DNA from: Veillonellaceae bacterium UBA5809
GTDB lineage: Bacteria > Bacillota > Negativicutes > Veillonellales > Dialisteraceae
DNA: 10,854 nt
Direction: 5' to 3'
Assembly: GCA_002417965.1 (NCBI GenBank)
Contig: DIDD01000007.1
Span: forward strand, 1-10,854
Shown piece by piece: positions 1 to 6,247 of the stretch (position 1 is the stretch's first letter; each line of letters starts with the position of its first letter). The position numbers and the translations under genes were made by a program. The notes beneath the pieces are model-generated. The model worked only from the letters and a program-made list of their open reading frames with translations. It searched no databases and was not told where the DNA came from.

Positions 1-55
1 GGCAAGTGTTCCTATCAAGCATATTGATCAGTTCAGGAATCAGGGTGAATTATAA
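1..55 (+). CDS. 3' end of an upstream gene (partial, unrecognised)
   Basis: The frame beginning at base 2 is open to a TAA at 53-55 and reads ASVPIKHIDQFRNQGEL, which looks like an ordinary hydrophilic protein C-terminus. Too little remains to name a family. A second frame is also open to a TAA at 81-83, so the choice rests only on how protein-like the peptide is. The next gene begins within 50 bases on the same strand, so the two could be co-transcribed. Confidence 0.35.
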   Translation, partial: ASVPIKHIDQFRNQGEL

Positions 56-99
56 AAAATTTATTCTTCAGTATGGTGAATAAGGTCTCTGGGGTGATA

Positions 100-384
100 A
101 TGATGACGGATACTGCGGCTTTTTTGTTATTATTGATTGGTTTATTCTTCTATAAGTTAGTCAAGACGGAGAATGTGCGGGAAGCAATGACTTATTCGCT
201 GTTGCTTATTGCAGGAGCGGTTCTTCTAATTTGGTTTAAAATTGCAGATCTTTTATTTGTTTTGGGATTGATTTGCCTTATATTCAGCGGTGACGGAAAA
301 CGTCCCGGTTATCCCTATTCGGCAAGAGCCGGGCAGCTTCGTGCATGGCATGCGATTCATCAGTTTAAAAGGCGGTATAAATAA
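100..384 (+). CDS. small hydrophobic membrane protein, function unknown
   Basis: A short protein with two or three predicted membrane segments (TAAFLLLLIGLFFYKLV, then SLLLIAGAVLLIWF running into LLFVLGLICLIF). The C-terminal tail of about 30 residues is basic (ends FKRRYK) and by the positive-inside rule is probably cytoplasmic. The frame opens at an ATG at 73 with no ribosome site before it. Paired ATGs at 100 and 103 follow GGGGTGAT (91-98), which puts the GG core about 8 bases before the second ATG, so a 93-94 residue product is more likely than 103. No family was recognised. It lies 45 bases after the preceding stop and is separated from the permease operon by a dedicated promoter, so it probably belongs to the upstream transcript. 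Confidence 0.6.
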   Translation: MMTDTAAFLLLLIGLFFYKLVKTENVREAMTYSLLLIAGAVLLIWFKIADLLFVLGLICLIFSGDGKRPGYPYSARAGQLRAWHAIHQFKRRYK

Positions 385-480
385 CAGTCAGACAGGATAA
401 ATTTCATCTGCATTTTTAAAAAGGAAGTTGTTGTCTGAGGTTTCCAAGGCAAATTTAAAAATGTTTTTTTGAACATAAGA

Positions 481-496
481 AATTTCTCCCGAAATT
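481..496. promoter_or_regulatory. inverted repeat upstream of the operon promoter (possible operator)
   Basis: AATTTC-TCCC-GAAATT is a perfect 6-bp inverted repeat with a 4-bp spacer, centred about 30 bp before the -35 box at 515. The position suits a dimeric transcription factor, but short AT-rich repeats are common by chance, so this is only a candidate. Confidence 0.25.
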
Positions 497-514
497 AATA
501 TAGAAAAAATCAAT

Positions 515-543
515 TTGACACGGTGATTCTTTATGCCTATAAT
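515..543 (+). promoter_or_regulatory. consensus sigma-A promoter of the permease-asparaginase operon
   Basis: TTGACA (515-520) and TATAAT (538-543) are both perfect consensus hexamers with a 17-bp spacer. Transcription would begin near 549-551, leaving a leader of about 100 nt before the permease start at 652. That leader contains a small ORF and a terminator. A promoter this strong followed by a terminator before the first gene points to control after initiation. Confidence 0.8.
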
Positions 544-569
544 GATGAACATAATTTAACAGGAGCCTT

Positions 570-602
570 ATGTTTTTAAAGGGCTTAATTACAAGGGTGT
601 AA
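570..602 (+). CDS. putative 10-residue leader peptide
   Basis: ATG at 570 follows AGGAG (561-565) with a 4-base gap and opens a short frame, MFLKGLITRV, ending in TAA at 600-602. The last three codons and the stop fall in the 5' arm of the terminator stem (593-607), so a ribosome finishing this peptide would physically block terminator folding. There is no obvious run of one regulatory codon; two leucines are the only repeat. Upstream TAATT (552-556) and AGCC (564-567) can pair with AATTA (587-591) and GGCT (582-585), which would mask the SD. The peptide and its role are inferred from layout only. Confidence 0.5.
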   Translation: MFLKGLITRV

Positions 603-632
603 GCGGAAGAAAGATCCGCTTACACCCTTTTT
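593..632 (+). terminator. intrinsic terminator in the operon leader (candidate attenuator)
   Basis: A perfect 15-bp stem pairs 593-607 with 615-629 around a 7-nt loop and is followed by T to 632. It ends 19 bases before the permease ATG and lies downstream of the strong promoter at 515, so transcripts from that promoter must pass it to reach the operon. It could also end read-through from the gene at 100-384, but overlap with the leader ORF favours a regulatory role. Confidence 0.75.
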
Positions 633-651
633 CTGTAAGGGAGACGCAGAG

Positions 652-1914
652 ATGGCAATTGTATTGATGGTATTGACTTTAATTCTTATGGTCGTTGGGA
701 AGACACCGTTGTATTTGACGGCGATTATTGGTTCTGCTCTGGCGGCTCTGGCAGCCGGGTTTCCTATTTCCGGAAAAAGTGAGGTCTCTCTTGCCAAGTT
801 AATTAACGGAAGTCTGAATCCGGTGATTGCTGATATGGCGGGCGTGTTGTTTTTCATCGGGATTATGGAGAAGTCAGGATTTCTCAAGAGTATTATCAAG
901 ACGGTTATGACGGCCAGTATGAAGGTGGGAAAAGGGCCCGGTATTGTGGCTGCAGGATCATTAGTCGCGGGAATCATCGGAGCGCTGACAGGATTTACAC
1001 AGCCTGCCGTCACTGCTGTTGTGACGGGTCCTGCCGCGGTTAAGCTGGGGGTAAATCCGAATAAGGCGGCAGGGCTGGCGGCTCACGCAGGGCATTTCGG
1101 GAATTTTGCGGGTTTTACCCATCCTACGCAGGTGGCTGTGGTGGCTACTGCCGCCATTGGATTCGGGTGGATCAATGTAGTGGGGGCCATTACAGGTATT
1201 TCCATTATTTTATTCAGTTATTTCCGGCTTCAGTATGAAATGAAAAAAGAAGGAATTCAGGTATCCCAGGCGGTTGTAGACCAATTGGTGAATGAAATGG
1301 AAACAGGAACGTCAGTTCCGTTCGGCAGGGCAATTTTTCCCTTTCTGGTTTTTTGTGCTGGTTTTATACTTGGTTATCCGATTTTTCTCATTGGTGTATT
1401 ATGTGCGGTGCTGACGGCTGTGCTGGGCAGGGTCAATGCCCGGAAGGCAGAGGCCTTTATGCTGGGCGGTGTGGAAAAGATCGCGATTCCCCTGATCGCA
1501 ACGATCGGGTTCTTGTTTATGAGCAGCGTGATGAATCATATCGGATTTATTTCTCTTTTGTCAGATCATCTGGGGCCTATGGTGAGTGTTCATCCCATTC
1601 TGACACTGCTGATTGTTTCAGGGATTGCGGGATTTTTCACACAGTCTAATGCGGCGTCTGTCGCGGTGGATGTGCCTTTCCTGCAGATGTCTCTGGCAGC
1701 CGGTGCGGATCCATTGACAGCAGCCTGTGCAGCCGCGGGAGGATCTGCGGTGACGCAGTATTTTCTGACAGGAGGTCCTGTGGCGGCCCTGTCTACGGTG
1801 ATTCCTTTTGTACCCGGTTCTACGCTGCAGAAGGCAAATCAATTTCAACGTCCGGCGATGATCTTCGGATTTGTGGTGCTTTCCGTTATCATTGCATTGA
1901 TGTCTGTTTTTTAA
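652..1914 (+). CDS. IT-superfamily permease (GntP/CitMHS/Dcu-like organic anion or amino acid transporter)
   Basis: A 420-residue polytopic inner-membrane protein with roughly 10-12 hydrophobic segments. It shows the two-half layout of the ion-transporter (IT) superfamily: a substrate-loop-like motif TGFTQP (113-118) with HFGNFAGFTHP (148-158) in the first half, and FFTQSNAAS (328-336) with TGGP (373-376) in the second. A hydrophilic loop at about 195-225 separates the halves. The spacing and the small-residue/proline pattern resemble GntP and C4-dicarboxylate carriers, but the exact family cannot be fixed by eye. The SD AAGGGAG (637-643) sits 8 bases before the ATG. An asparaginase starts 15 bases after the stop, so the likely cargo is asparagine, aspartate or a related C4 acid, possibly in exchange for an end product. 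Cargo is inferred from context only. Confidence 0.85.
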   Translation: MAIVLMVLTLILMVVGKTPLYLTAIIGSALAALAAGFPISGKSEVSLAKLINGSLNPVIADMAGVLFFIGIMEKSGFLKSIIKTVMTASMKVGKGPGIVAAGSLVAGIIGALTGFTQPAVTAVVTGPAAVKLGVNPNKAAGLAAHAGHFGNFAGFTHPTQVAVVATAAIGFGWINVVGAITGISIILFSYFRLQYEMKKEGIQVSQAVVDQLVNEMETGTSVPFGRAIFPFLVFCAGFILGYPIFLIGVLCAVLTAVLGRVNARKAEAFMLGGVEKIAIPLIATIGFLFMSSVMNHIGFISLLSDHLGPMVSVHPILTLLIVSGIAGFFTQSNAASVAVDVPFLQMSLAAGADPLTAACAAAGGSAVTQYFLTGGPVAALSTVIPFVPGSTLQKANQFQRPAMIFGFVVLSVIIALMSVF

Positions 1915-1929
1915 AAAGAGGGAATTGTA

Positions 1930-2901
1930 ATGAAAAAAATTGTCATGATTACTACCGGCGGAACAATCGCCATGAAATATGATCCGGACACTGGGGGATT
2001 AATTCCTGCAGTCAGCGGAGAGGATTTGATGGAGGCAGTGCCGGCACTTAGGAAAACGGCGGAGATGGAGGTTGTTGAGTTTTCCAATGTTCCCAGCGGA
2101 TATATGACACCTTCAAAAATGCTGGAACTGTCTCATGTGACAGATCAAATCTGCGGACGGGATGATGTAGATGGAGTGGTCATTACGCATGGAACGGATA
2201 CATTGGAGGAAACAGCTTACCTCTTGGATTTGACACTGCATACAAAGAAGCCAGTGTGTATTACGGGGGCCATGAGAGGGGCCTCGGATACGAGTTGGGA
2301 CGGTCCGGGAAACATTCTGGCTGCTGTTCAGACAGCGGCCTGTGATGATGCCGGAGGGCATGGGGTTCTGGCCGTGCTGAATGACAAGATTCACGCAGCC
2401 CGGGAAGTAACCAAGACACATTCTACGAATACAGATACTTTTGCGTCTCCTTACTGGGGCCCTTTAGGTTATGTGTATTTCGACAAACCGGTGATTATGA
2501 GAAAAAATGAGCATAATGAAAAGATCCAGCCGGAATCTATAGATGAGAATGTCTATTTGATACAGTGTGCAGCAGGCATGGATGATTATTTATTTCGCTG
2601 TTTGATTGAGAAGCCTGCCGCCGGAGTGGTGGTGGAGGGATTTGGATGCGGAAATGTACCGCCTGCAGTGAAGGCAGGTATTGAGGCCGTTCTGAAAGCG
2701 GGCATTCCGGTGGTATTGGCAACCCGTGTATCCGCCGGGAGAGTGGTTGAAGCATATGGATATGAGGGGAGTGCCCATTCCATGAGAAAAGCAGGTATTC
2801 TGTTGGCGGGGGAATGTTCGGGGATCAAAGCAAGGCTGAAGCTGATGCTGGTTTTGGGACTGACGAGGGAACGCGGGGAGATTGCCCGGTATTTTTATTG
2901 A
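1930..2901 (+). CDS. ansA: L-asparaginase (type I/II bacterial family), cytoplasmic
   Basis: Hydrolyses L-asparagine to L-aspartate and ammonia. The 323-residue protein has both family signatures: TTGGTIA at 8-14 and HGTDTLEET at 87-95. Nucleophile Thr12, Thr89, Asp90 and Lys162 are all present at the numbers they carry in mature E. coli AnsB, so the enzyme should be active. TSWDGPGN (121-128) also fits the family. There is no signal peptide, which suggests a cytoplasmic enzyme acting on imported asparagine, although residue pattern alone does not separate type I from type II (the symbol ansA is tentative). The SD AGAGGGA lies about 7-8 bases before the ATG. It is the second gene of the operon with the permease, and the pair could feed aspartate into fumarate/succinate metabolism and supply nitrogen. 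Confidence 0.93.
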   Translation: MKKIVMITTGGTIAMKYDPDTGGLIPAVSGEDLMEAVPALRKTAEMEVVEFSNVPSGYMTPSKMLELSHVTDQICGRDDVDGVVITHGTDTLEETAYLLDLTLHTKKPVCITGAMRGASDTSWDGPGNILAAVQTAACDDAGGHGVLAVLNDKIHAAREVTKTHSTNTDTFASPYWGPLGYVYFDKPVIMRKNEHNEKIQPESIDENVYLIQCAAGMDDYLFRCLIEKPAAGVVVEGFGCGNVPPAVKAGIEAVLKAGIPVVLATRVSAGRVVEAYGYEGSAHSMRKAGILLAGECSGIKARLKLMLVLGLTRERGEIARYFY

Positions 2902-3024
2902 GTGTTTTTTTGCCAATTACACAATCTTCACTATGAATAAAAAATGTCAGGGGATTTTATTGTTTATCCCAATTTTAGATGCTATGCTGTCAATGTGGAT
3001 CACGGAGGCTATTTTGTTCTTTTT

Positions 3025-3047
3025 AGGAATTCATTGATTCCTATTTT
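3025..3047 (+). terminator. weak hairpin downstream of the asparaginase gene
   Basis: AGGAAT (3025-3030) pairs with ATTCCT (3037-3042) around a 6-nt loop and is followed by ATTTTT. The 6-bp stem is weak for a terminator. It is probably a minor contributor upstream of the stronger stem at 3069-3104. Confidence 0.25.
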
Positions 3048-3068
3048 TGAATCTGAATTTTTTAAAGT

Positions 3069-3104
3069 AAAATCCCGGGAGGCTTAAAGGCATCCCGGGA
3101 TTTT
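3069..3104. terminator. bidirectional terminator between convergent genes
   Basis: A 12-bp perfect inverted repeat, AAAATCCCGGGA (3069-3080) and its complement (3093-3104), with a 12-nt loop. It has A's on the left and T's on the right, so it can terminate in both directions. It lies 167 bases after the asparaginase stop and 52 bases beyond the stop of the minus-strand ATPase gene, and is the natural end for both. The stretch 2902-3068 otherwise holds no convincing gene. Confidence 0.8.
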
Positions 3105-3156
3105 ATCATGACGTTTTGTTTAATTTGCAGACGGGCACATAAACGGATGATGTTTA

Positions 3157-4485
3157 TTATTTGTCTTCTGTTTTTGGATCAATATGCTCTAGAGTTTCCG
3201 CAGCCCAGAGAGGAAGATTCAGCAGTTTGTCTTCCTGCTTATAACCGGCCATGGACAGGCGGACAGCCATGGGCGGAGCAAATTTTTCACAATAGATTTT
3301 CAAGCTTTTGGCTTTCAGGTTGGTTTCAGCCTTGACTTCTATGGGAATTATGAAAGGGCCTGACTGAATCAGAAAGTCTATTTCGGCAGTACCCCGCCCA
3401 TTTGTCCAATACCAGGTATCGATCCCACGGAGTGTTTTCAACTGCTGAAGTACGTATTGTTCTGTCAGTCCGCCTTTGAATTCACGAAACAACTGACTTC
3501 CGGCAATGAGTACGGATTGATCCAGATGAGCCATACAGGACAGAAGTCCGATATCCAGGAAAAAAAGTTTAAAGGCTTTTGTATCTTCATAAGCGGATAA
3601 CGGTATTCCCGGAGCTGTTACACGGTGGACTGGATGAACCAGCCCGCAGTCACGGAGCCAAAGAAGTGCCATTTCATAGTCTTTGGCACGGGCGCCTTCT
3701 CTGATCAATCCGTAAATAAATTTTTTGTTTTCTTTGGATAACTGGGCAGGCAGACTGTTCCACAGCATTCGTATGCGGGGAACGATATGGTTGGGGGCAT
3801 GTTTGGAAAAATCCTGCTCATAAGCCAAAAGGATATTTTTTTGTATATTCCGTACTTCATTAAAATCCTTATTTGCTGAAAAATATTCTACACATTCCGG
3901 CATCCCGCCTACAAAGTAATAGTATTTTAACAAGTCTATATAATTTTGGCTGAAGGCAGAAGCGAGTTTAAAGTCATGTTTTTTAAGGAGATCTGCCAGT
4001 GGTTTTTGGTCCATGGCATACAAAAATTCAGCAAATGAAAGAGGATATAAATCGAGGAACTCAACCTTTCCCACAGGAAATGAGGTGCCTTGATGCAGAG
4101 CTGCGCCTAAAAGAGATCCTGCACATATAATCTGATAACCGGGAGCATTTTCGTTAAAATATTTTAAAGAAGCAAGTGCTTCGGGAACTTCCTGAATTTC
4201 GTCGAAAATCAAGAGTGTCTGATCAGGATCAATTTTATGTTCTACATAGATTTCAAGACCGGTTATAATCCGTTCGATCTGCATATCAGCAGAGAACAGT
4301 TCTTTCATCGGAGGATTATTATCAAAGTTAATATAAACAGTATGTGCATAGAATGATCTTCCAAATTCATTCATCAGCCATGTTTTTCCAACTTGTCTGG
4401 CTCCCCGTATGAGAAGAGATTTTCTCTTTTTCTTTTCTTTCCATTGTTTTAGATATTCTATAGCAGCACGGTACAGGAACTTCAT
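3157..4485 (-). CDS. AAA_14/DUF4143 ATPase with PD-(D/E)XK-like C-terminal domain
   Basis: A 442-residue protein of the common bacterial 'ATP-binding protein' family pairing an AAA+ domain with DUF4143. The Walker A motif is GARQVGKT (28-35) and Walker B is LLIFDE (91-96). A sensor-like segment IICAGS (119-124) and the family's FLDLYPLSFAEFL (143-155) follow. The C-terminal domain has the family YYYFVGGMPECV (188-199), and EIDFLI (368-373) followed by IEVKAE (382-387), matching a PD-(D/E)XK nuclease core (Asp370, Glu383, Lys385). The biological role of the family is not settled. Length is normal and the gene looks intact. GGGAG abuts the ATG with AGGA about 12 bases upstream, so the ribosome site is atypical. 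It has no partner gene on its strand. Confidence 0.92.
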   Translation of the reverse strand: MKFLYRAAIEYLKQWKEKKKRKSLLIRGARQVGKTWLMNEFGRSFYAHTVYINFDNNPPMKELFSADMQIERIITGLEIYVEHKIDPDQTLLIFDEIQEVPEALASLKYFNENAPGYQIICAGSLLGAALHQGTSFPVGKVEFLDLYPLSFAEFLYAMDQKPLADLLKKHDFKLASAFSQNYIDLLKYYYFVGGMPECVEYFSANKDFNEVRNIQKNILLAYEQDFSKHAPNHIVPRIRMLWNSLPAQLSKENKKFIYGLIREGARAKDYEMALLWLRDCGLVHPVHRVTAPGIPLSAYEDTKAFKLFFLDIGLLSCMAHLDQSVLIAGSQLFREFKGGLTEQYVLQQLKTLRGIDTWYWTNGRGTAEIDFLIQSGPFIIPIEVKAETNLKAKSLKIYCEKFAPPMAVRLSMAGYKQEDKLLNLPLWAAETLEHIDPKTEDK

Positions 4486-4851
4486 CTCCCTTCTTTTCCT
4501 CTCAGTAAGAGGATCCTATCATTTTTTTCAATGAAAAAATGGCATAATATGACATAAATACGAAGGAAAAAATGTTAGTAAACACATAAATCATAATGAA
4601 ATGAGGATGCTTCTTTGTTTTACAGACGGTTTTCTCCTGAGAGGATACGCAGGGAAATTTTGTAAATGTAGAGGGCTGGATCATCAGTGGTCCAGTCATT
4701 TTCCGTATTATATGAATTATGGGATAAAAGTTGTCAGAATTTTTAAGAGTCGGTTTTGCAGCCGTGCTGGAAAAAGAAAAGGATGATTTTATCAGTGAAA
4801 ATAGAAGAGGGGGATGTATGTTTTACAGTGAAATATTCTTTATGGAAAATA

Positions 4852-4880
4852 GTGACAGAATACGAAGCATGTAATATAAT
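4852..4880 (+). promoter_or_regulatory. promoter of the toxin-antitoxin operon
   Basis: GTGACA (4852-4857) and TATAAT (4875-4880) with a 17-bp spacer match sigma-A consensus at 5 of 6 and 6 of 6 positions. Transcription would start near 4887, giving a leader of about 16 nt that is almost entirely the AAAGGAGG site (4888-4895) before the ATG at 4903. Confidence 0.7.
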
Positions 4881-4888
4881 GTATTACA
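4870..4888. promoter_or_regulatory. palindromic operator over the -10 box of the toxin-antitoxin promoter
   Basis: TGTAATA (4870-4876) and TATTACA (4882-4888) form a perfect 7-bp inverted repeat with a 5-bp spacer. It covers the whole -10 element and reaches the predicted start site. Binding here would block RNA polymerase, as expected for autoregulation by a ribbon-helix-helix antitoxin or its complex with the toxin. Autorepression is typical of the class but inferred here. Confidence 0.6.
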
Positions 4889-4902
4889 AAGGAGGTGCGG
4901 TT

Positions 4903-5124
4903 ATGACTTTATCATTAAGGATGAAAGAAGAGGACAGCCGGATGATACGGGCCTATGCCAAAATGCATGGAATGACGGTGTCTGAACTTATCCGAAAAAC
5001 CATGATGCAGCATATAGAAGATGAATATGATCTGGAGCTCTATAAACAAGCTGCCGCAGCTTATAAAGAACATCCGGAGACATACAGTCTGGCTGAAGTG
5101 GAAAAAGAGGTTTCGGATTTATGA
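4903..5124 (+). CDS. type II antitoxin, DUF6290/RelB-like ribbon-helix-helix protein
   Basis: A 73-residue protein starting MTLSLRMKEEDSRMIRAYAK, the usual beginning of DUF6290 antitoxins. An N-terminal strand (TLSLRM) and two helices (DSRMIRAYAKMHG and TVSELIRKTMMQHIEDE) give a ribbon-helix-helix DNA-binding fold. The acidic C-terminal part (HPETYSLAEVEKEVSDL) would wrap and neutralise the toxin. The frame is open back to 4756, but ATG 4903 with AAAGGAGG (4888-4895) and a normal spacer is clearly the start, and the predicted transcript begins inside the longer version. The stop overlaps the toxin start in ATGA (5121-5124), the usual translational coupling of such pairs. Confidence 0.88.
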   Translation: MTLSLRMKEEDSRMIRAYAKMHGMTVSELIRKTMMQHIEDEYDLELYKQAAAAYKEHPETYSLAEVEKEVSDL

Positions 5125-5405
5125 CAGCACTGTATTCTGTTGAATTTACATCCGAAGCAAAAAAACAAATCAAAAAATTAGATCATTATGAAGCTATTCT
5201 TATTTTATCATGGATTCATAAAAATATAGAAGGTTGTATGGATCCAAGGGCTCATGGGAAAGCATTGACAGCCCAATTTAAGGAATGCTGGAGATACCGT
5301 GTGGGCAATTATAGGCTGATTGCCAAAATTGAGGACGAGCGTATTTTAATTTTAATTCTGAGTATAGGACATCGCCGTGATATATATAAAAAATATCATC
5401 TGTGA
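5121..5405 (+). CDS. relE: RelE/ParE-family toxin
   Basis: A 94-residue basic protein with the RelE/ParE pattern: an N-terminal strand and helix (YSVEFTSEAKKQIKKLD), a second helix (EAILILSWIHKNI), then the sheet WRYRVGNYRLIAKIEDERILILILSIGHR (57-85) and a terminal RRDIYKKYHL. Lys54, Arg60, Arg65, Arg85/86 and Tyr89 lie where RelE mRNA-interferase toxins carry basic and tyrosine catalytic residues, so ribosome-dependent mRNA cleavage is plausible, although ParE-type gyrase inhibition cannot be excluded by eye. It overlaps the antitoxin gene by four bases and shares its promoter. The gene appears intact. The symbol denotes the family only. Confidence 0.87.
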   Translation: MTALYSVEFTSEAKKQIKKLDHYEAILILSWIHKNIEGCMDPRAHGKALTAQFKECWRYRVGNYRLIAKIEDERILILILSIGHRRDIYKKYHL

Positions 5406-5460
5406 AGCCGCCTTCAGCCAAAAGCATGAATTTTCTCTGTCCGCAAAAATACAAAACTGA

Positions 5461-5475
5461 TCCTGTAAACCAGGA
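5461..5475. repeat. small hairpin downstream of the toxin gene
   Basis: TCCTG (5461-5465) pairs with CAGGA (5471-5475) around a 5-nt loop, just before the large hairpin at 5485-5531. It is short and may be incidental. Confidence 0.2.
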
Positions 5476-5484
5476 CGGAGTAAA

Positions 5485-5531
5485 CTGCCCCCCATAAGTC
5501 AGATTTGGAATATCTGACTTATGGGGGGCAG
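5485..5531. terminator. 20-bp perfect hairpin between convergent genes (bidirectional terminator or repeat element)
   Basis: 5485-5504 pairs perfectly with 5512-5531 around a 7-nt loop. The stem base is GC-rich (CTGCCCCCC/GGGGGGCAG). It is followed on the plus strand only by CTTTTA and on the minus strand by TTTACT, so the T-tracts are short for such a long stem. It lies 80 bases after the toxin stop and 72 bases beyond the stop of the minus-strand exported protein, so it is probably a shared terminator, but the length and poor T-tract would also suit a dispersed palindromic repeat. Confidence 0.65.
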
Positions 5532-5602
5532 CTTTTATGGGATGCATTATTTTCCTTGACTGGCTGTGAGGCCAGGGCCATGAATTTCTTGGTTCTACAG
5601 GG

Positions 5603-6217
5603 TTAATCTAATTTGAGAGAGGAGAACGACAGGTCTTTATTGACAAAGGTTTCGCAGGATTTGACGAAGGCTCTTTCTGTGCTGGAGGAGCCGGCGGCAT
5701 TTTCTTTCACGGACTGTTGTTTGAAGAAGATGTATTTATCCTGATCAACAGAGTAAATAATCGTGGTGAACAGGGTGGTTACTTCAAATTTTGAGCCTGT
5801 CCATGACATCCAGGCAGTTTTGACTTTTTCATCAGTGATTCTGGCATTGACAAAGGCAATGTATTTTACATTGGCAGATTCTGCAAGATTTTTTAAATCC
5901 TCTTTTTTGGGAAGGAATCCGACGCTTGTTTTGTTGTCATCAGGAACGAGGTTATTTTCAATCATGTATTCCTGCATCATCTGCTGTGCATCGGCATGAT
6001 CTTTAAAAGTAAAATGATAGGGAGATAATGCTTTTTCCATGCCCTGGCTTAAAATGTCTTCGGCCTTGGTGATGTCACTGACAGCACTTGGGTTTACCCA
6101 GACCAGTGTAACGGCGGACCGGTTCTGGTTTGATGTTATTGGAGAGGCTGCACCGGACACAGACGGTGTGAATAGGGACAGCATCAGCAAGAACAGTATG
6201 GAGAAGAGATTTTTCAT
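5603..6217 (-). CDS. secreted protein of unknown function
   Basis: A 204-residue exported protein. Residues 1-24 form a classical signal peptide: a basic start (MKN), a hydrophobic core (LFSILFLLMLSLF), and a small-residue cleavage region (VSGAA/SP). There is no lipobox cysteine, so it should be periplasmic or released. The mature part has an alternating strand/helix look: AVTLVWVNP, AEDILSQGMEKAL, LAESANVKYIAFVNARI, then hydrophobic strands (FEVTTLFTTIIYSV, KYIFFKQQS) and a terminal helix (ERAFVKSCETFV). The order is reminiscent of CsgG/LpoB/TolB-N-like envelope domains, but this is an impression and no family was recognised. GGGGG lies about 9 bases before the ATG. A weak promoter is placed just upstream. 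Confidence 0.82.
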   Translation of the reverse strand: MKNLFSILFLLMLSLFTPSVSGAASPITSNQNRSAVTLVWVNPSAVSDITKAEDILSQGMEKALSPYHFTFKDHADAQQMMQEYMIENNLVPDDNKTSVGFLPKKEDLKNLAESANVKYIAFVNARITDEKVKTAWMSWTGSKFEVTTLFTTIIYSVDQDKYIFFKQQSVKENAAGSSSTERAFVKSCETFVNKDLSFSSLKLD

Positions 6218-6247
6218 ATGTATATACCCCCTTAAGTTTATGCTTAC

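Larger units (their letters stand above)
4486..4902. other. 417-base region between the ATPase gene and the toxin-antitoxin promoter
   Basis: No confident gene. Contents: an AT hairpin, CATTTTTT (4520-4527) with AAAAAATG (4534-4541), just upstream of the minus-strand ATPase gene; and, on the plus strand, a frame open from 4728 to a TAA at 4872-4874 whose translation looks protein-like. Within it, ATG 4818 has GAGGGGG (4807-4813) four bases before it and would give MFYSEIFFMENSDRIRSM. This could be a tiny ORF or the decayed end of a lost gene. Other open frames here (for example 4601-4786 plus, 4502-4699 minus) have no ribosome site or recognisable content. The antitoxin promoter occupies 4852-4888. 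Confidence 0.45.

Noticed and set aside
388..438. TCAGACA / TGTCTGA inverted repeat after the small membrane protein gene
   Set aside because: Only 7 bp separated by 37 bases and without a T-tract; not a convincing terminator.
585..1013. 142-codon minus-strand frame inside the permease gene
   Set aside because: Antisense to a clear membrane protein gene, no ribosome site, and it overlaps the leader terminator.
1353..1649. 98-codon plus-strand frame inside the permease gene
   Set aside because: Cysteine- and arginine-rich translation typical of an out-of-frame shadow; the permease frame is far better.
2590..2916. 108-codon minus-strand frame over the asparaginase 3' end
   Set aside because: Antisense to a well-supported enzyme; Pro/His/Ser-rich composition looks like noise.
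4756..4902. N-terminal extension of the antitoxin frame
   Set aside because: The predicted promoter lies inside it, and AAAGGAGG before ATG 4903 defines the start; the extension does not resemble the antitoxin family.
5403..5416. TGAAG-CCGC-CTTCA hairpin over the toxin stop codon
   Set aside because: Only 5 bp and no T-tract; too weak to be called a terminator.
5278..5547. 89-codon minus-strand frame over the toxin 3' end and the 20-bp hairpin
   Set aside because: Crosses a perfect hairpin and is antisense to the toxin; no SD.
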